From Phoronis ovalis (lineage: Eukaryota; Phoronida; Phoronidae), in NCBI GenBank assembly GCA_028565635.1, contig JAOXYB010036740.1, forward strand, positions 1,292-13,693: a DNA stretch of 12,402 nucleotides. The letters run 5' to 3'. The translations under genes and the position numbers were made by a program. Positions 1-8,556 of the stretch are shown piece by piece. The notes under the pieces are model-generated. The model made no database searches. It had not been told where the DNA came from and saw only the letters and a program-made list of their open reading frames with translations. Every line of letters starts with the position of its first letter. The first letter of the stretch is position 1.

Positions 1-142
1 ATATTTACCTCTAAATATAATATCTGACTGTTAAAACTCAAATATTTACCTCTAAATATAATATCTGACTGTTAAAACTCAAATATTTACCTCTAAATAT
101 AATATCTGACTGTTAAAAATCAAATATTTACCTCTAAATATA
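1..142. repeat. 41-bp tandem repeat, about 3.4 copies
   Basis: Copies begin at 1, 42, 83 and 124, exactly 41 bp apart, each starting ATATTTACCTCTAAATATA. The first two copies are identical. The third differs near its end (AAAAT for AAACT), and the fourth breaks off after about 19 bp at 142. The array starts at the window edge, so its true length is unknown. No coding potential is visible. It lies downstream of receptor gene 1. Confidence 0.95.
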
Positions 143-721
143 TGCCGATAAATTTTCAATAAAAAAAGCCTTGCACTCCTGCTGGCTTTCAATTTTCAGA
201 TTCAGTTTTTATCGAGTTATCTCCCCGTCCTTACTTTAGTATTGTCTTTGGGGGGAAGGGGAATAACTACTACACATATTATATGCAGCATAGCTTTATA
301 AAATGTTAGATTAAATTACTTAATAACTTAATTTTTTGCTAAAAATAATAAACATAAATTAGTAATATTTAGTATCGAAGTGATATTTTTTCGGCATTCA
401 TTTGGCTTTGAACTTGTACTATTTCTCCAGCTTTGCAAATGTGTGTACGGCAGAGCGGAATCCGGCCTGTGATACGAAACAACAACGACCACGTCATATT
501 TATAGAAAAAAGTAAAATAAAAATGAAAGTAAATATAAACAAACAATAAAGTTTTCTTCACACGCCATTTCGCTTGTATTGGAAAATGTTTTTGCGCAAT
601 CTCTCAATATATAATGAGCTTAATTGTCGTACGTGTCTGACCTAGGCCTTGAGTAGCGGCAAGAAGCAGTATTAGTTTGACCAAACAGTGCGGTGTGGTA
701 TCACGGTGCAACTGGTGGGAC
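143..721. other. 3' flank of receptor gene 1, no gene seen
   Basis: This is A/T-rich up to about 620, then somewhat richer in G/C. A 77-codon open frame on the minus strand (328-561) begins at GTG rather than ATG, has a low-complexity Phe/Tyr/Val start and resembles no family I know, so I treat it as chance. No tRNA, rRNA or recognisable transposon sequence was found. The part from about 722 to 831 would be the 3' UTR of gene 1 if the AATAAA at 722-727 is used. Confidence 0.5.
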
Positions 722-727
722 TTTATT
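722..727 (-). promoter_or_regulatory. candidate poly(A) signal of receptor gene 1
   Basis: TTTATT on the plus strand reads AATAAA on the minus strand, about 105 nt after the gene 1 stop codon. It is the nearest canonical hexamer downstream of the stop. Position and strand are right for a poly(A) signal, but the motif is common in A/T-rich DNA, so this remains a candidate. Confidence 0.4.
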
Positions 728-831
728 ACAAGAGTCTGCGTTTATCCAGCTTCAACAGCGGTGAAACTGTGCCACATTATCGCCGATGTAAGAGGCGTTG
801 TGCGGTGGATGGATACTGACCGATATCTTAA

Positions 832-2310
832 CTATCTTCTATTGCGTTGACATCGCAGCAACACTTTTAAATCGTTTCGAAAACTTTGACTCATGAACGC
901 ATAAATAATAGGATTGCAAACATTATTTACATAATACAAATAAAACGAAAATGGGCTAAATTTAAGGACCTCTAAAACAATTAAGCATGCCGGGAGGAAT
1001 GTTCCAAAAAATACAATACATACTACAAATAGCATACTAGCTGTTTTAAAATTAGCAAGTCTGTTTTTTTCTCTAACGCTTTTGCTTGAACCTGCTCTTT
1101 TAAAAGTAGATTTTATTATTGGTGAAAATCTAGAGATTCCTCTTTTTTGCCGGTCAGCGCCTTTTCCATCATTAGCTGTGGCAGATTTTTTCTCGGCCAA
1201 TTTATCGGCTTTATTTCCGATGTTTTCTTTATCATATTTTTCAGTTAGCCGGCCGCCACTTTGATTGTCAAATCCGTTTGCATTTTCACCTGTGAAAATA
1301 TTTTTCCCAGGTATAAATTCAGTTGTTTTAACCTCGATAATTTCATTGTCATCAAACTTCTTTTCACTTGTTCTAGATTCACGGCGGTCTCTACATTTCA
1401 AGTGACCATCAGTTGTCAGTTTAATTGATTCATGACACGACGAATCAAGTTGCCGTTTATCTCGACATATAATGGCAATCGTATTGTCACGTGGTCTTAT
1501 TTGAGCCTCTTGTTTGAGTATTTCATTTCGGATCTGAATAACATAGCGGTATATGATTAAATACATAACTAAAACCAAAGCTAGCGACATGAAATACACT
1601 GATAAATGCACATAACTATATTTTCCCATAAATGTTTCGCTAAAAATTATTCCATTTATTGTACATTTATTCATGTTAATATAATCTTCCACAGGTTCCT
1701 TTGGAAATTCAATTTGTTTTAATTTATCCGTCATATATTTTGTGACATTAAAGAAAGATGTTCCGTTTCCGGGATTTCCTTGTTCTGTAATGTTTTTATG
1801 AATAATCTCGTATGTGCCATATCCTAGAGAAGCAACAAGTCCCAAAGCCATCGCTATAACAGCTAAGATAATTATTATAATTCTAGCCCTGCGCTTATTG
1901 ATTGCGTGTAAAAATGGACAGCAAATGCACAAGCAACGATCAACAGCAATGGTACCCATCATGAATGCGGATAATGGTATTCCGGCTGTTTGTATAAACC
2001 AATATAGTTTACAAACAAAATCAAATTTCATTTTAAAATCAACGTATTCCATATATATAGTAAAGGGAATAATCGTTGCACAACTAAAAAGATCGATGAC
2101 GCTTAAAGCAAGAATGAAAGTTGTTGACGTCAGCTTATCTTTCTTTCGAGAGTAGACAATCATTGTTGATAGGTTTCCGCAAATTCCAACGAAAGACGTC
2201 AACATTAGCATTGCAATTAAGCTATACATTTTCACCATGTCAGTTTCCTTAAATGATCCGTCTGTAGCGGTGGAATTTAGAACCGCCGACGTTGTAACGT
2301 TAAAACTCAT
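832..2310 (-). CDS. class A (rhodopsin-like) GPCR, receptor gene 1
   Basis: Predicted seven-transmembrane receptor of the plasma membrane, 492 aa in one exon. The ATG has A at -3 and an in-frame TGA at 2320-2322, which settles the start. Visible: N-terminal glycosylation sites N4 and N12; TM1 about 26-52 with GN (N46 = 1.50); TM2 with D73 (2.50); C100 (3.25), probably disulphide-bonded to C216; DRC at 124-126 in place of DRY; loop 2 glycosylation sites N173, N182 and N188; TM5 about 231-257; a charged third intracellular loop of about 160 residues; TM6 with TFLP (F438, P440) for CWxP; NPIIY at 466-470; helix 8 with C487, a possible palmitoylation site. Residue 3.32 is Q107, not Asp, which argues against an amine ligand; Gln there occurs in orexin and NPY receptors. 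TM4 lacks Trp 4.50 and TM5 lacks Pro 5.50. A TAG where gene 2 has TTG ends it five codons early. The ligand is unknown. Confidence 0.95.
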   Translation of the reverse strand: MSFNVTTSAVLNSTATDGSFKETDMVKMYSLIAMLMLTSFVGICGNLSTMIVYSRKKDKLTSTTFILALSVIDLFSCATIIPFTIYMEYVDFKMKFDFVCKLYWFIQTAGIPLSAFMMGTIAVDRCLCICCPFLHAINKRRARIIIIILAVIAMALGLVASLGYGTYEIIHKNITEQGNPGNGTSFFNVTKYMTDKLKQIEFPKEPVEDYINMNKCTINGIIFSETFMGKYSYVHLSVYFMSLALVLVMYLIIYRYVIQIRNEILKQEAQIRPRDNTIAIICRDKRQLDSSCHESIKLTTDGHLKCRDRRESRTSEKKFDDNEIIEVKTTEFIPGKNIFTGENANGFDNQSGGRLTEKYDKENIGNKADKLAEKKSATANDGKGADRQKRGISRFSPIIKSTFKRAGSSKSVREKNRLANFKTASMLFVVCIVFFGTFLPACLIVLEVLKFSPFSFYLYYVNNVCNPIIYAFMSQSFRNDLKVLLRCQRNRR

Positions 2311-2320
2311 TGTTCTGCAT
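2300..2320 (-). other. minimal uORF overlapping the gene 1 start codon
   Basis: An ATG ten bases before the receptor ATG opens a six-codon frame (MQNNEF) that ends at TAA inside the receptor coding sequence, so it overlaps the true start in another frame. If the message is unspliced here, it could lower translation of the receptor. If the predicted acceptor CAG at 2315-2317 is used, this ATG is removed with the intron. The second alternative seems more likely to me. Confidence 0.35.
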
Positions 2321-2590
2321 CAAAATGCTTAATTACCACAATTCTATTCCAACTGGCTATAACACTGAGGGCTCTTCTTTCTTATGTAATAAATAAATAT
2401 ATTCCTAATTTTAACGAAGCCGTTCAGAACCAAAGTTCAGTTTTGGACTGAATTAACCAGTTAAAGTTATGTTACATACATCCGTAAGTTATACTGATTC
2501 GCAAATATGCAAATATTGTATAGCTATGAAGTATACTATCCAGTATAGTTTGCTTAGTTGTGGTTTACACATCATATTAACAAATATCGT

Positions 2591-2720
2591 GATTGAATGT
2601 TCTTTGGCATTACCCTTCGTTCTTGTTATTGGCTTTGAATGCAGACTTTCTCCTACAATTTGAATGATAATCATCCTTTATTTTGCAGTATGAGTTTCAT
2701 CAGCTGTCAATTACAACTGT
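2591..2720 (-). promoter_or_regulatory. conserved non-coding block upstream of gene 1
   Basis: This block is shared with 10298-10500 upstream of receptor gene 2. It includes TTCGTTCTT (2616-2624) and the 13-bp AGACTTTCTCCTA (2643-2655). On the transcribed strand it contains CCAAT (2628-2632), which is CTAAT in gene 2. It lies in the predicted 5' intron. It could be an intronic enhancer, a promoter if transcription starts here, or simply not yet diverged; two copies cannot separate these. Confidence 0.3.
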
Positions 2721-2842
2721 AGCTGTCTAATATATATATAATTATAAAATACTGTCAAATTATTATAAATTGTGCATGTTACATCTTATTTATATTATGA
2801 CCTGTATTCATATCAGGCTTTTGAAGCAAACTTGCTAGAATT

Positions 2843-2852
2843 ATTATGCAAA
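2843..2852 (-). promoter_or_regulatory. conserved POU/octamer-like motif, copy 1
   Basis: The transcribed strand reads TTTGCATAAT, identical at 10615-10624 upstream of gene 2. It resembles the octamer bound by POU-domain factors (ATTTGCAT). It is the most recognisable site in a duplicated block about 530-560 bp upstream of each ATG. The function is inferred from motif shape only. Confidence 0.2.
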
Positions 2853-3030
2853 CTACGATTGAAAATAAGAGCTCCTAGAAAAAGTATAATGCAGAAATCC
2901 TGTTGTAACTGTTGCAATGGTCCACAAAAAGTTAAACTAAACTCCGAATACATTTTTGTGTCGATAAATATATATTTGCCTCGCAGACAAAATTACTTAC
3001 ACATGTTATTGAATTGAACTCTGTGCATCT

Positions 3031-3360
3031 CCCCGCGGGGGTACTTCACAAAACTTTAGGTTGGGGTGTACGGCACGGCATATTATTTTTCCCTGCCAAA
3101 AAAACTTTTTCTTAACTTTTTTTGTTAAAATGGAAAATAACCTAACTAGGATGTAAATATATCTCCAGATATATTGTATATGTAGGAAAGCCGGTTTATT
3201 TTAGTCAAAAATCAGATCATCTCAGCTTATTTCTTCAAAAAATCGAATTCACTCTGGTAATTCGATCAAAAACCGGATCCTCTCTGCTAATTGGATCAAC
3301 AAAAAAAAACGCTGTAGCGGTACATACCTTTGTAGACGGAACCCTGAGTACCCCCCGAGG
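3031..3360. mobile_element. MITE-like element with CGGGGGTACTCA-type inverted ends, copy A
   Basis: Left end CCCCGCGGGGGTACTTCA (3031-3048) and right end TGAGTACCCCCCGAGG (3345-3360) are imperfect inverted repeats about 330 bp apart. The left part also holds GGGGTGTACGGCACGG, which matches GGGGTGTGCAGCACAG read from the minus strand near the right end of the copy at 11704-11938, so the two copies lie in opposite orientations. No transposase is encoded, so it would be non-autonomous. No target duplication is clear for this copy. It abuts the predicted first exon of receptor gene 1. Confidence 0.7.
3211..3303. repeat. diverged 31-bp tandem repeat, 3 copies, inside MITE copy A
   Basis: Three imperfect units start at about 3211, 3242 and 3273. 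Each has the pattern ATC-G-ATC/TTC, CTCT or CTCA, GCTAATT-like, GATCAAAAA. Units 2 and 3 are clearly related and unit 1 is weaker. The 236-bp copy at 11704 has no such array, which explains part of its shorter length. Confidence 0.6.
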
Positions 3361-3685
3361 CTTTCTATATTTAATTTCTGTAGAAGTACATGAATAGTTG
3401 GTATTGTGTACGCATAATTATTCATTAAAGGAGTTATTACTGCCAAAGCTAGTGTATATACGATGACACGAAAAAAATCCTTAGAGTTTTTTTTGATACT
3501 ATCAGACAGAGGGCGAATAGTGCAAGCATATAATATAGCACACAAAGTTCCCGCTTCAGTATAGATATGTTGACACTTTGATTCCTGTCATGTTGCGTAA
3601 AATTGTACCCAATTTTAAAAAAAGAATATTTAGTAAGCATCAAGGAAAACCTAAAAGAAACTGGATACGCCTTCTAACAAAGGCC
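3361..3685. other. intergenic stretch between two repeats, possible coding remnant
   Basis: No gene with an ATG start is seen. On the minus strand an open frame (3357-3545, opened by TTG) gives about 60 residues with two hydrophobic runs (FFRVIVYTLALAVITPLM and YAYTIPTIHVLL) before it enters MITE copy A. A second open frame overlaps it at 3449-3643. This could be a decayed membrane-protein exon or chance; I recognise no family and see no good splice sites. Confidence 0.25.
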
Positions 3686-4451
3686 AGGTTGCACACCGAT
3701 AAATAGTTGGATATCCAGACACATTAGGATTATCCTGGACCCATGGATGTCCAAAGACCTCTGGATGACCATTATCTCTCGTCGAAAGTTTCATGAAATT
3801 TTGAGATTTTGATTATTTGGCCTCTGAATGACCTTTTGGATATCAAAATCAGGTAAGATAACCTCTAAATGACCTTTTAACTTCATTTTTGAACTTTTCA
3901 TAAAATTTCTAGAATTTTTTTTTTTTTGACCTTTGACCTCAAAATGACCATATGAGCCTAGATTACCTTTAAATGACATAAAATTATCATTTTCGGAAGC
4001 TAAATGAAATTTTAAGATTTTGACCTGAATGACCTTTTGACCTTTAAGGTCAGCTAACTTACCCTATTGATGTCATATGGCAAAATATATGACTATAGCA
4101 CCACTGTGCATGTCTTGATTTAGACACTTCCTTATTAAAATTAGCCAAAACCATGCTAAAAATTAAAAATCTGACCTTTTGACTCATAAAAGATTTCAAA
4201 AATCATCATGTTGACCTTTAGGTGACCAGATACCATCATTTTTGAAGGTTTTAAGACATTTTTTTAAAATTTGACCTACTGACCTCAAACTGACCCCTGA
4301 CCTAATTTTTGCATGTTCCCTCTCTATTACGTCCACACCTCAAATTTGGCACCTGTAGCTCAGAGCGTTTCTAAAATATAGACATTTGAAAATTGGAATA
4401 AAAAAAAGATAAAAGATACAATCCCAATAGGTTGCACCTGCTGTGCAACCT
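3686..4451. mobile_element. non-autonomous inverted-repeat element rich in TGACCT
   Basis: The ends AGGTTGCACA (3686-3695) and TGTGCAACCT (4442-4451) are perfect 10-bp inverted repeats, 766 bp apart. Between about 3820 and 4310 the interior carries some eleven TGACCT hexamers at 3829, 3870, 3927, 3934, 4021, 4030, 4038, 4172, 4212, 4272, 4280 and 4298, many followed by TT and A/T runs, as in a decayed internal repeat. No protein is encoded and no clear target duplication flanks it. I infer a non-autonomous DNA transposon; the family is not recognised. Confidence 0.5.
4030..4052. promoter_or_regulatory. nuclear-receptor-like half-site cluster
   Basis: TGACCT (4030-4035), TGACCT (4038-4043) and AGGTCA (4047-4052) form a direct repeat with 2-bp spacing and an everted repeat with 3-bp spacing. 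AGGTCA is the standard half-site of nuclear receptors. It lies in a repeat element, 1.7 kb upstream of gene 1, so function is doubtful; the motif may merely reflect the repeat's composition. Confidence 0.15.
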
Positions 4452-4452
4452 A
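4428..4452. repeat. perfect 10-bp stem hairpin at the element end
   Basis: TAGGTTGCAC (4428-4437), a five-base loop CTGCT, and GTGCAACCTA (4443-4452) form a perfect palindromic hairpin. It repeats the terminal sequence of the element that starts at 3686, so the right end carries both orientations of the terminal motif. Terminal hairpins of this kind occur in foldback-like elements. Confidence 0.75.
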
Positions 4453-7400
4453 AAAAAGAGTAACCTGTATTCTACGCACTATATTGTGGTAGGGGTATAG
4501 TAGTGTAACACTGACCACCCCTAGAATTACAAAATAAGCAGACCTATTTTTAGACAGTTGAGAGAAACTAGTTTGACTAGAGAGATTGTAATAGAGATTG
4601 AGATAATAGAGTTGAATTTTAGAGTTACAGTAGTTTTTTACTCAGTCTAAATTAATATATAAAAAATACATGTACCACTGATCCATTTTCACATCCACTT
4701 CAATGCAATAAATCTTTTTATTCTAATTTGCCTGACATTTCGATCATTTTTTTCTCAGTCAGAAATCAAGATAATTGTGCCTAGACCACATTTGATTTTT
4801 CACGCTGGCGTGGTACTTTTTTATTGTTATAGCAGATTGTAGGTTACCTGGCGAGAAAATGTGGAAACTACACACAACAGTTAGCAGGCTTACCTTACAG
4901 GAAAGAATTGACATTATTATTTAATAAAAAAGGCATTATGAAACCCTCATTCATGTCACTTTGGGCAAAATTACACTTAATTTTAAATAACACCTAATAT
5001 ACGCCTTCCCAAAAAGCCGAACATTTCATTAAAAGCCCACTCTGACAGCAGCTATATATATCCAAAAGTCGGAAAGAAATTATATAAAATATTAGTGTGA
5101 GGTCATCAGTAGTCAGATACAAGCATGTTGCCTTTATTGGGACAGAGAAAAGTGTACACTCAATTTGGCTCTACTGAAAATTAGATATAACACAGCTAAA
5201 CAAAAAATAAATAAAACAAGAGTTTAAAGTTTTAAGCTATCTGAGGAGCTGAAGGGTGGTATTAGTTATTTATCTAATATTAAATTACGGCTAGACCTAG
5301 TGATAATTATATAAATTCAATTAGGCAGTCTGGTGAAGCTCTGTTTCGTAGTTTCTGTATAATTTATCTGCCAGAACTCAATTTCATGATCACGATTCAA
5401 TGAACGAATTCGCACCGAAATTTAGGCAACTGTTTGTCTAATTAAGTTAGGACGTTAAAACTATTCTATAACTTGTGTAAGCACAAATGGATGGATTATT
5501 ATACAGAAAATTAAAAGTAGACAACAGTCATAAATGTGTCCCCTGTAATTAATAAACTGAGTCACATTAAAAAAATTAAAATGGATTACTTTCAATCTAG
5601 CAACTTTTAAAAACAATGATTTATGATAACTTTGTCTTTACACAGATAAGGGAGCAAGCCTATTGGTTCTGCATGTTTTCTTCTTCTTTCAATTTTTAGC
5701 ACATCTCGAAGACGGTTACAACTAGGGACAAGATACTTCAGGTGTGATATATCCCCAGAGTAGGCCATTCTTAACAATTTCTAAAATTGCTCAATGTGTT
5801 CAAATATGATAGTATCAGGTTGATAAAAGATAATTTTGATAACATTTGAAAATATGTACTGAAGGATAATTTTATTTTCTGGCAACTTTCCAATTAAATA
5901 ATTAATTTATTGATCTTTCAATTTTCACTAAGCTTATATTTATATATATATTTCGGCACAGTGTACACAATCATGTATATAAGTCAATGCTTTACGATCA
6001 CACTCACTTTGCACTGCATGTTTCTTATGTAGATGATGTGAAGAGTTCGTTAAAGCGTTTATTTATATCAAGTCGTTTTACAAAAAAAAAAAAATCTTAC
6101 AGTTCTTTTCTCGAAACTCTTTAAATATTGTCTGATTCAGAGGTAAAGATCGCTATATTAACTATATATTTATATGCCGAATTTGTGTCCTACCTAATTA
6201 ATTTGTAAACATAATTTCTTTCTTCCATTTTAAATACACTGCAGTAATCTCACACCCCACTATTAGGTCAGTCAATTATAATAATCAAAACAGTCGTACA
6301 AAATTCAACACAATTATAAGTAAGGGCAAATACAAAAATACAAACAATTTTATGGTAGTATGACTAGTATTTTCAGATTAATTCTAACCCTTCCAATGAA
6401 TATAAATGTAAGCGATGCAAGTTAATTACAGCAGTTCATAAACTATCCCCCAGATGTCGCACACTGATGGTCTATATACATCAATATAATAAACTACCTT
6501 GTTCCATTTTTGTGGCTAAATGATAATTTTTTTAGGTCCTAATACGACTTCTGTATACGTTAAATAGGATTTTCCTAAAATTGACTGAACCTCCATCTGT
6601 TGGTTGCAGTTTGTTAAAACATCATCTATTGGACGCAATTGAAACACTGTTAACGTCACAAAATGAAAAATAAAATGATAATTTAATTTATTACATACAA
6701 ATGAATTATAAATATTCCTGTCAGTATAGTTTTTTAGATACAAAATAGAGGAAGCTGTAACTGATTAATTTGGTAGGCCTACAAATATATTGTCACGCTA
6801 AAAAGTGATTTCTTTTCTTACGCTAGATAAAATGTATGTACGTGTAATATGGGCTAAACATTTTGAATTTACAAGAATTTTGAAAGAACAAACACTGTAC
6901 ATGTAACAAATTAAATAAATTCTTTTCGTAAAACGTTTGTTGTGGCTATTTCTAAGTACATTTACCCTTGACCATAATTCTAAAAACATTTAAAAAATAA
7001 TCGTAAGTGTGGTCTCCGCAAATGACCCGATGTTTTCTTTTAATGGCACCCGCATGGTCCTCACATATTTTGTAAAATACGATGCTATTCACAAATTCTT
7101 ACCGTTGCATGATTTCTTGTATACACTATATGCTTAAGTGTCATTTTTATGGGTTGGCTTGCGGATTGACTAACAACCCTTTATAAATAAAAAAAAAATT
7201 CCAAAGTGGTAAAAACAACTCGTTTAATAACATATATATGTTCCGATGACGGCATACTGTCGCCATTACACAAAGTGAAAATTAGGTGGCTCTGCCAGTA
7301 ATATCAAACAATGCATTGTCACCTGCTGATGTCACACAAATTAGCTTAAACATAGCATGACTGTGAACGTGATACGCGAGTTCGATACAAAAATTAATAA

Positions 7401-8113
7401 AATAAATACAGACAATAAAGATCTAGTTAAAAATTCGCTTTTAATTTTTGCACAAAATCGGTGCTTTCTAAAGCTTTAAAATTTAAGCTATGTCATAACT
7501 GTACTTTCAAACTATTGTGTAATTATAAAATGCAGGACATTTAATTAGAGTTTAATGACACCCTATAAAAATCATGATGTACATCTTATGGGGAAACCCA
7601 GTAGATCAAAACTCGTGCTAACTATATTTTTAGGAAGTAAACGATACTCCAACAATTTGTTATGGACCACTTTTAAATTGCATCAATGATTTTGATTGTT
7701 TAATCAATTTAGTTCTTTTACCAAATAAAAAAATACCCTTTGTTAAGTATTAATTAATTATTCAAAGATTATTCACGGTATTTACAATTTAATCATGACA
7801 AGTAATGAAGGTATCGCTTACTTTTTTCTTAAAAACGTAGTTAGCTGAAATTTGGATGAGCTGAATTTTCCTGTAGGATGTACATTTGGATTTTTATGAG
7901 GTGTCTTAAAACGTTAATTAAATTTTCATGTGTTGCGCACACACTTAACACCACCATGACATAGCATGGCTGATGCAGTTTCAGAAAACATTTATTTTGT
8001 GTGAAATTTTTTTTTTTTGTAATGCGGATTTTATAAGAATTTTTACTTAAACAACGAGGATGTAGGTAAGCTTTAACTTTTGCATTTGAATTCTATTTTA
8101 GAATTTTGTTTTG
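4453..8113. other. long intergenic region, no supported gene
   Basis: About 3.7 kb of A/T-rich DNA without a credible reading frame, RNA gene or clear transposon. Small items: a GAG/ATAGAG-rich stretch at about 4560-4630, with the palindrome CTAGTTTGACTAG inside it; an A run near 6080-6093; TA-rich runs near 5940; and short minus-strand frames at 6516-6743 (TTG start) and 6798-6989 (ATG start). The part of the first frame after AACAG reads as mixed-composition peptide with a possible 3' splice site and might be an isolated exon; the second looks like chance. This DNA separates the two receptor copies and shows no similarity to either copy's flank. Confidence 0.5.
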
Positions 8114-8470
8114 ATGGGCAGCAAATGTCGCTTAAAGTATCTGCATGGAATTTTTAATGGCGACAACAGTTTTCTAACGCTTTTTCTTGGAAAACCTAGG
8201 AAATATATAAGATCGGTTTCTGAAAAACAAAAGTTTATTTCTATATCAGCTCTTGATTACATACACATTTTGTGCACACGAAATATAATAAATAAATATA
8301 TAAAATATGAAATAAATATTTCATCTAAACTTGAATATTCAGTTTCATACAGGGACTCTCCATCGCTATATAATTTGGCAATTATAGAACTTTGCAACAA
8401 AAAGAAAATTGATAAAGGCACAAACGGAAATTTCCTCATTTTCACGCTTCCCGTAAAGCTGCACTGCTAA
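8114..8470 (+). CDS. doubtful small ORF, 118 aa, unknown
   Basis: An ATG opens a 118-codon frame that ends at TAA just beyond 8470, convergent with receptor gene 2 and about 85 bp from its stop codon. The product is basic and rich in Lys, Ile, Asn, Ser and Tyr, with no signal peptide, clear membrane segment or motif I recognise. Composition follows the local A/T-rich DNA. A frame of this length is expected about once by chance in a window of this size and base composition, and it would lie antisense to the 3' UTR of gene 2. I list it because it is the longest unassigned non-repetitive ATG frame. Confidence 0.1.
   Translation: MGSKCRLKYLHGIFNGDNSFLTLFLGKPRKYIRSVSEKQKFISISALDYIHILCTRNIINKYIKYEINISSKLEYSVSYRDSPSLYNLAIIELCNKKKIDKGTNGNFLIFTLPVKLHC
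8234..8239 (-). promoter_or_regulatory. candidate poly(A) signal of receptor gene 2
   Basis: TTTATT on the plus strand gives AATAAA on the minus strand, about 320 nt after the gene 2 stop. It is the first canonical hexamer I found downstream. A non-canonical closer signal cannot be excluded, and gene 1 has its candidate only about 105 nt after its stop. Confidence 0.2.
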
Positions 8471-8556
8471 CCAAGTAAATAAGTTTTCCCGAATATTCCA
8501 CTTGTATATCTAACTTTTTAAAAATAGTCTGCCGTAGGCTTTACAGTGTAATATTA

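Larger units (their letters stand above)
821..2879. repeat. segmental duplication, copy 1 (receptor gene 1 plus upstream DNA)
   Basis: This segment matches 8561-10653 in the same orientation. The match begins in the last codons of the reading frame, covers the whole gene and continues upstream in collinear blocks. Upstream landmarks include TTCGTTCTT (2616-2624), AGACTTTCTCCTA (2643-2655) and the ATTATGCAAA region ending in CTAGA at 2879. The last block lies 569 bp from the ATG here and 591 bp in copy 2. Below 821 no similarity to copy 2 is visible, so the downstream breakpoint is at the stop codon. Because upstream non-transcribed or intronic sequence is shared, this is a DNA-level duplication and not a retrocopy. 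Confidence 0.9.
2315..3000 (-). other. predicted 5'-UTR intron of receptor gene 1 (686 nt)
   Basis: On the minus strand a GTAAGT donor (plus 2995-3000) and a CAG acceptor four bases before the ATG (plus 2315-2317) bound this stretch. Both are conserved in receptor gene 2: the donor sits in an 11-bp identical block (2995-3005 = 11506-11516), and the start context CAGAACAATG is identical. The acceptor has only a weak pyrimidine tract, and the exon base before the donor is T rather than G. A single 5'-UTR intron before an intronless coding exon is a common GPCR layout. The small plus-strand frames inside (such as 2772-3017, GTG start) are not credible genes. Confidence 0.5.

Noticed and set aside
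328-561. 77-codon minus-strand ORF downstream of gene 1
   Set aside because: It opens at GTG, has low-complexity composition and no recognisable motif; the length is expected by chance.
1082-2155. Plus-strand ORFs at 1082-1264 and 1814-2155
   Set aside because: Antisense shadows of receptor gene 1; similar shadows recur over receptor gene 2 (8705-9001 and 9440-9766) because the sense codons are conserved.
2772-3017. 81-codon plus-strand ORF in the duplicated upstream block
   Set aside because: A few codons (LRL..RAPR) look conserved in copy 2, but it opens at GTG, copy 2 has a two-base frame change, and it lies in the predicted intron.
4354-4365. tRNA A-box-like TAGCTCAGAGCG
   Set aside because: No B box (GGTTCGANTCC) at a fitting distance and no cloverleaf, so neither a tRNA nor a SINE promoter is supported.
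6798-6989. 63-codon minus-strand ORF with ATG start
   Set aside because: Biased composition, no motif, no neighbouring exons; chance length for this base composition.
7376-7387. B-box-like GAGTTCGATAC
   Set aside because: No matching A box upstream and no tRNA-like folding around it.
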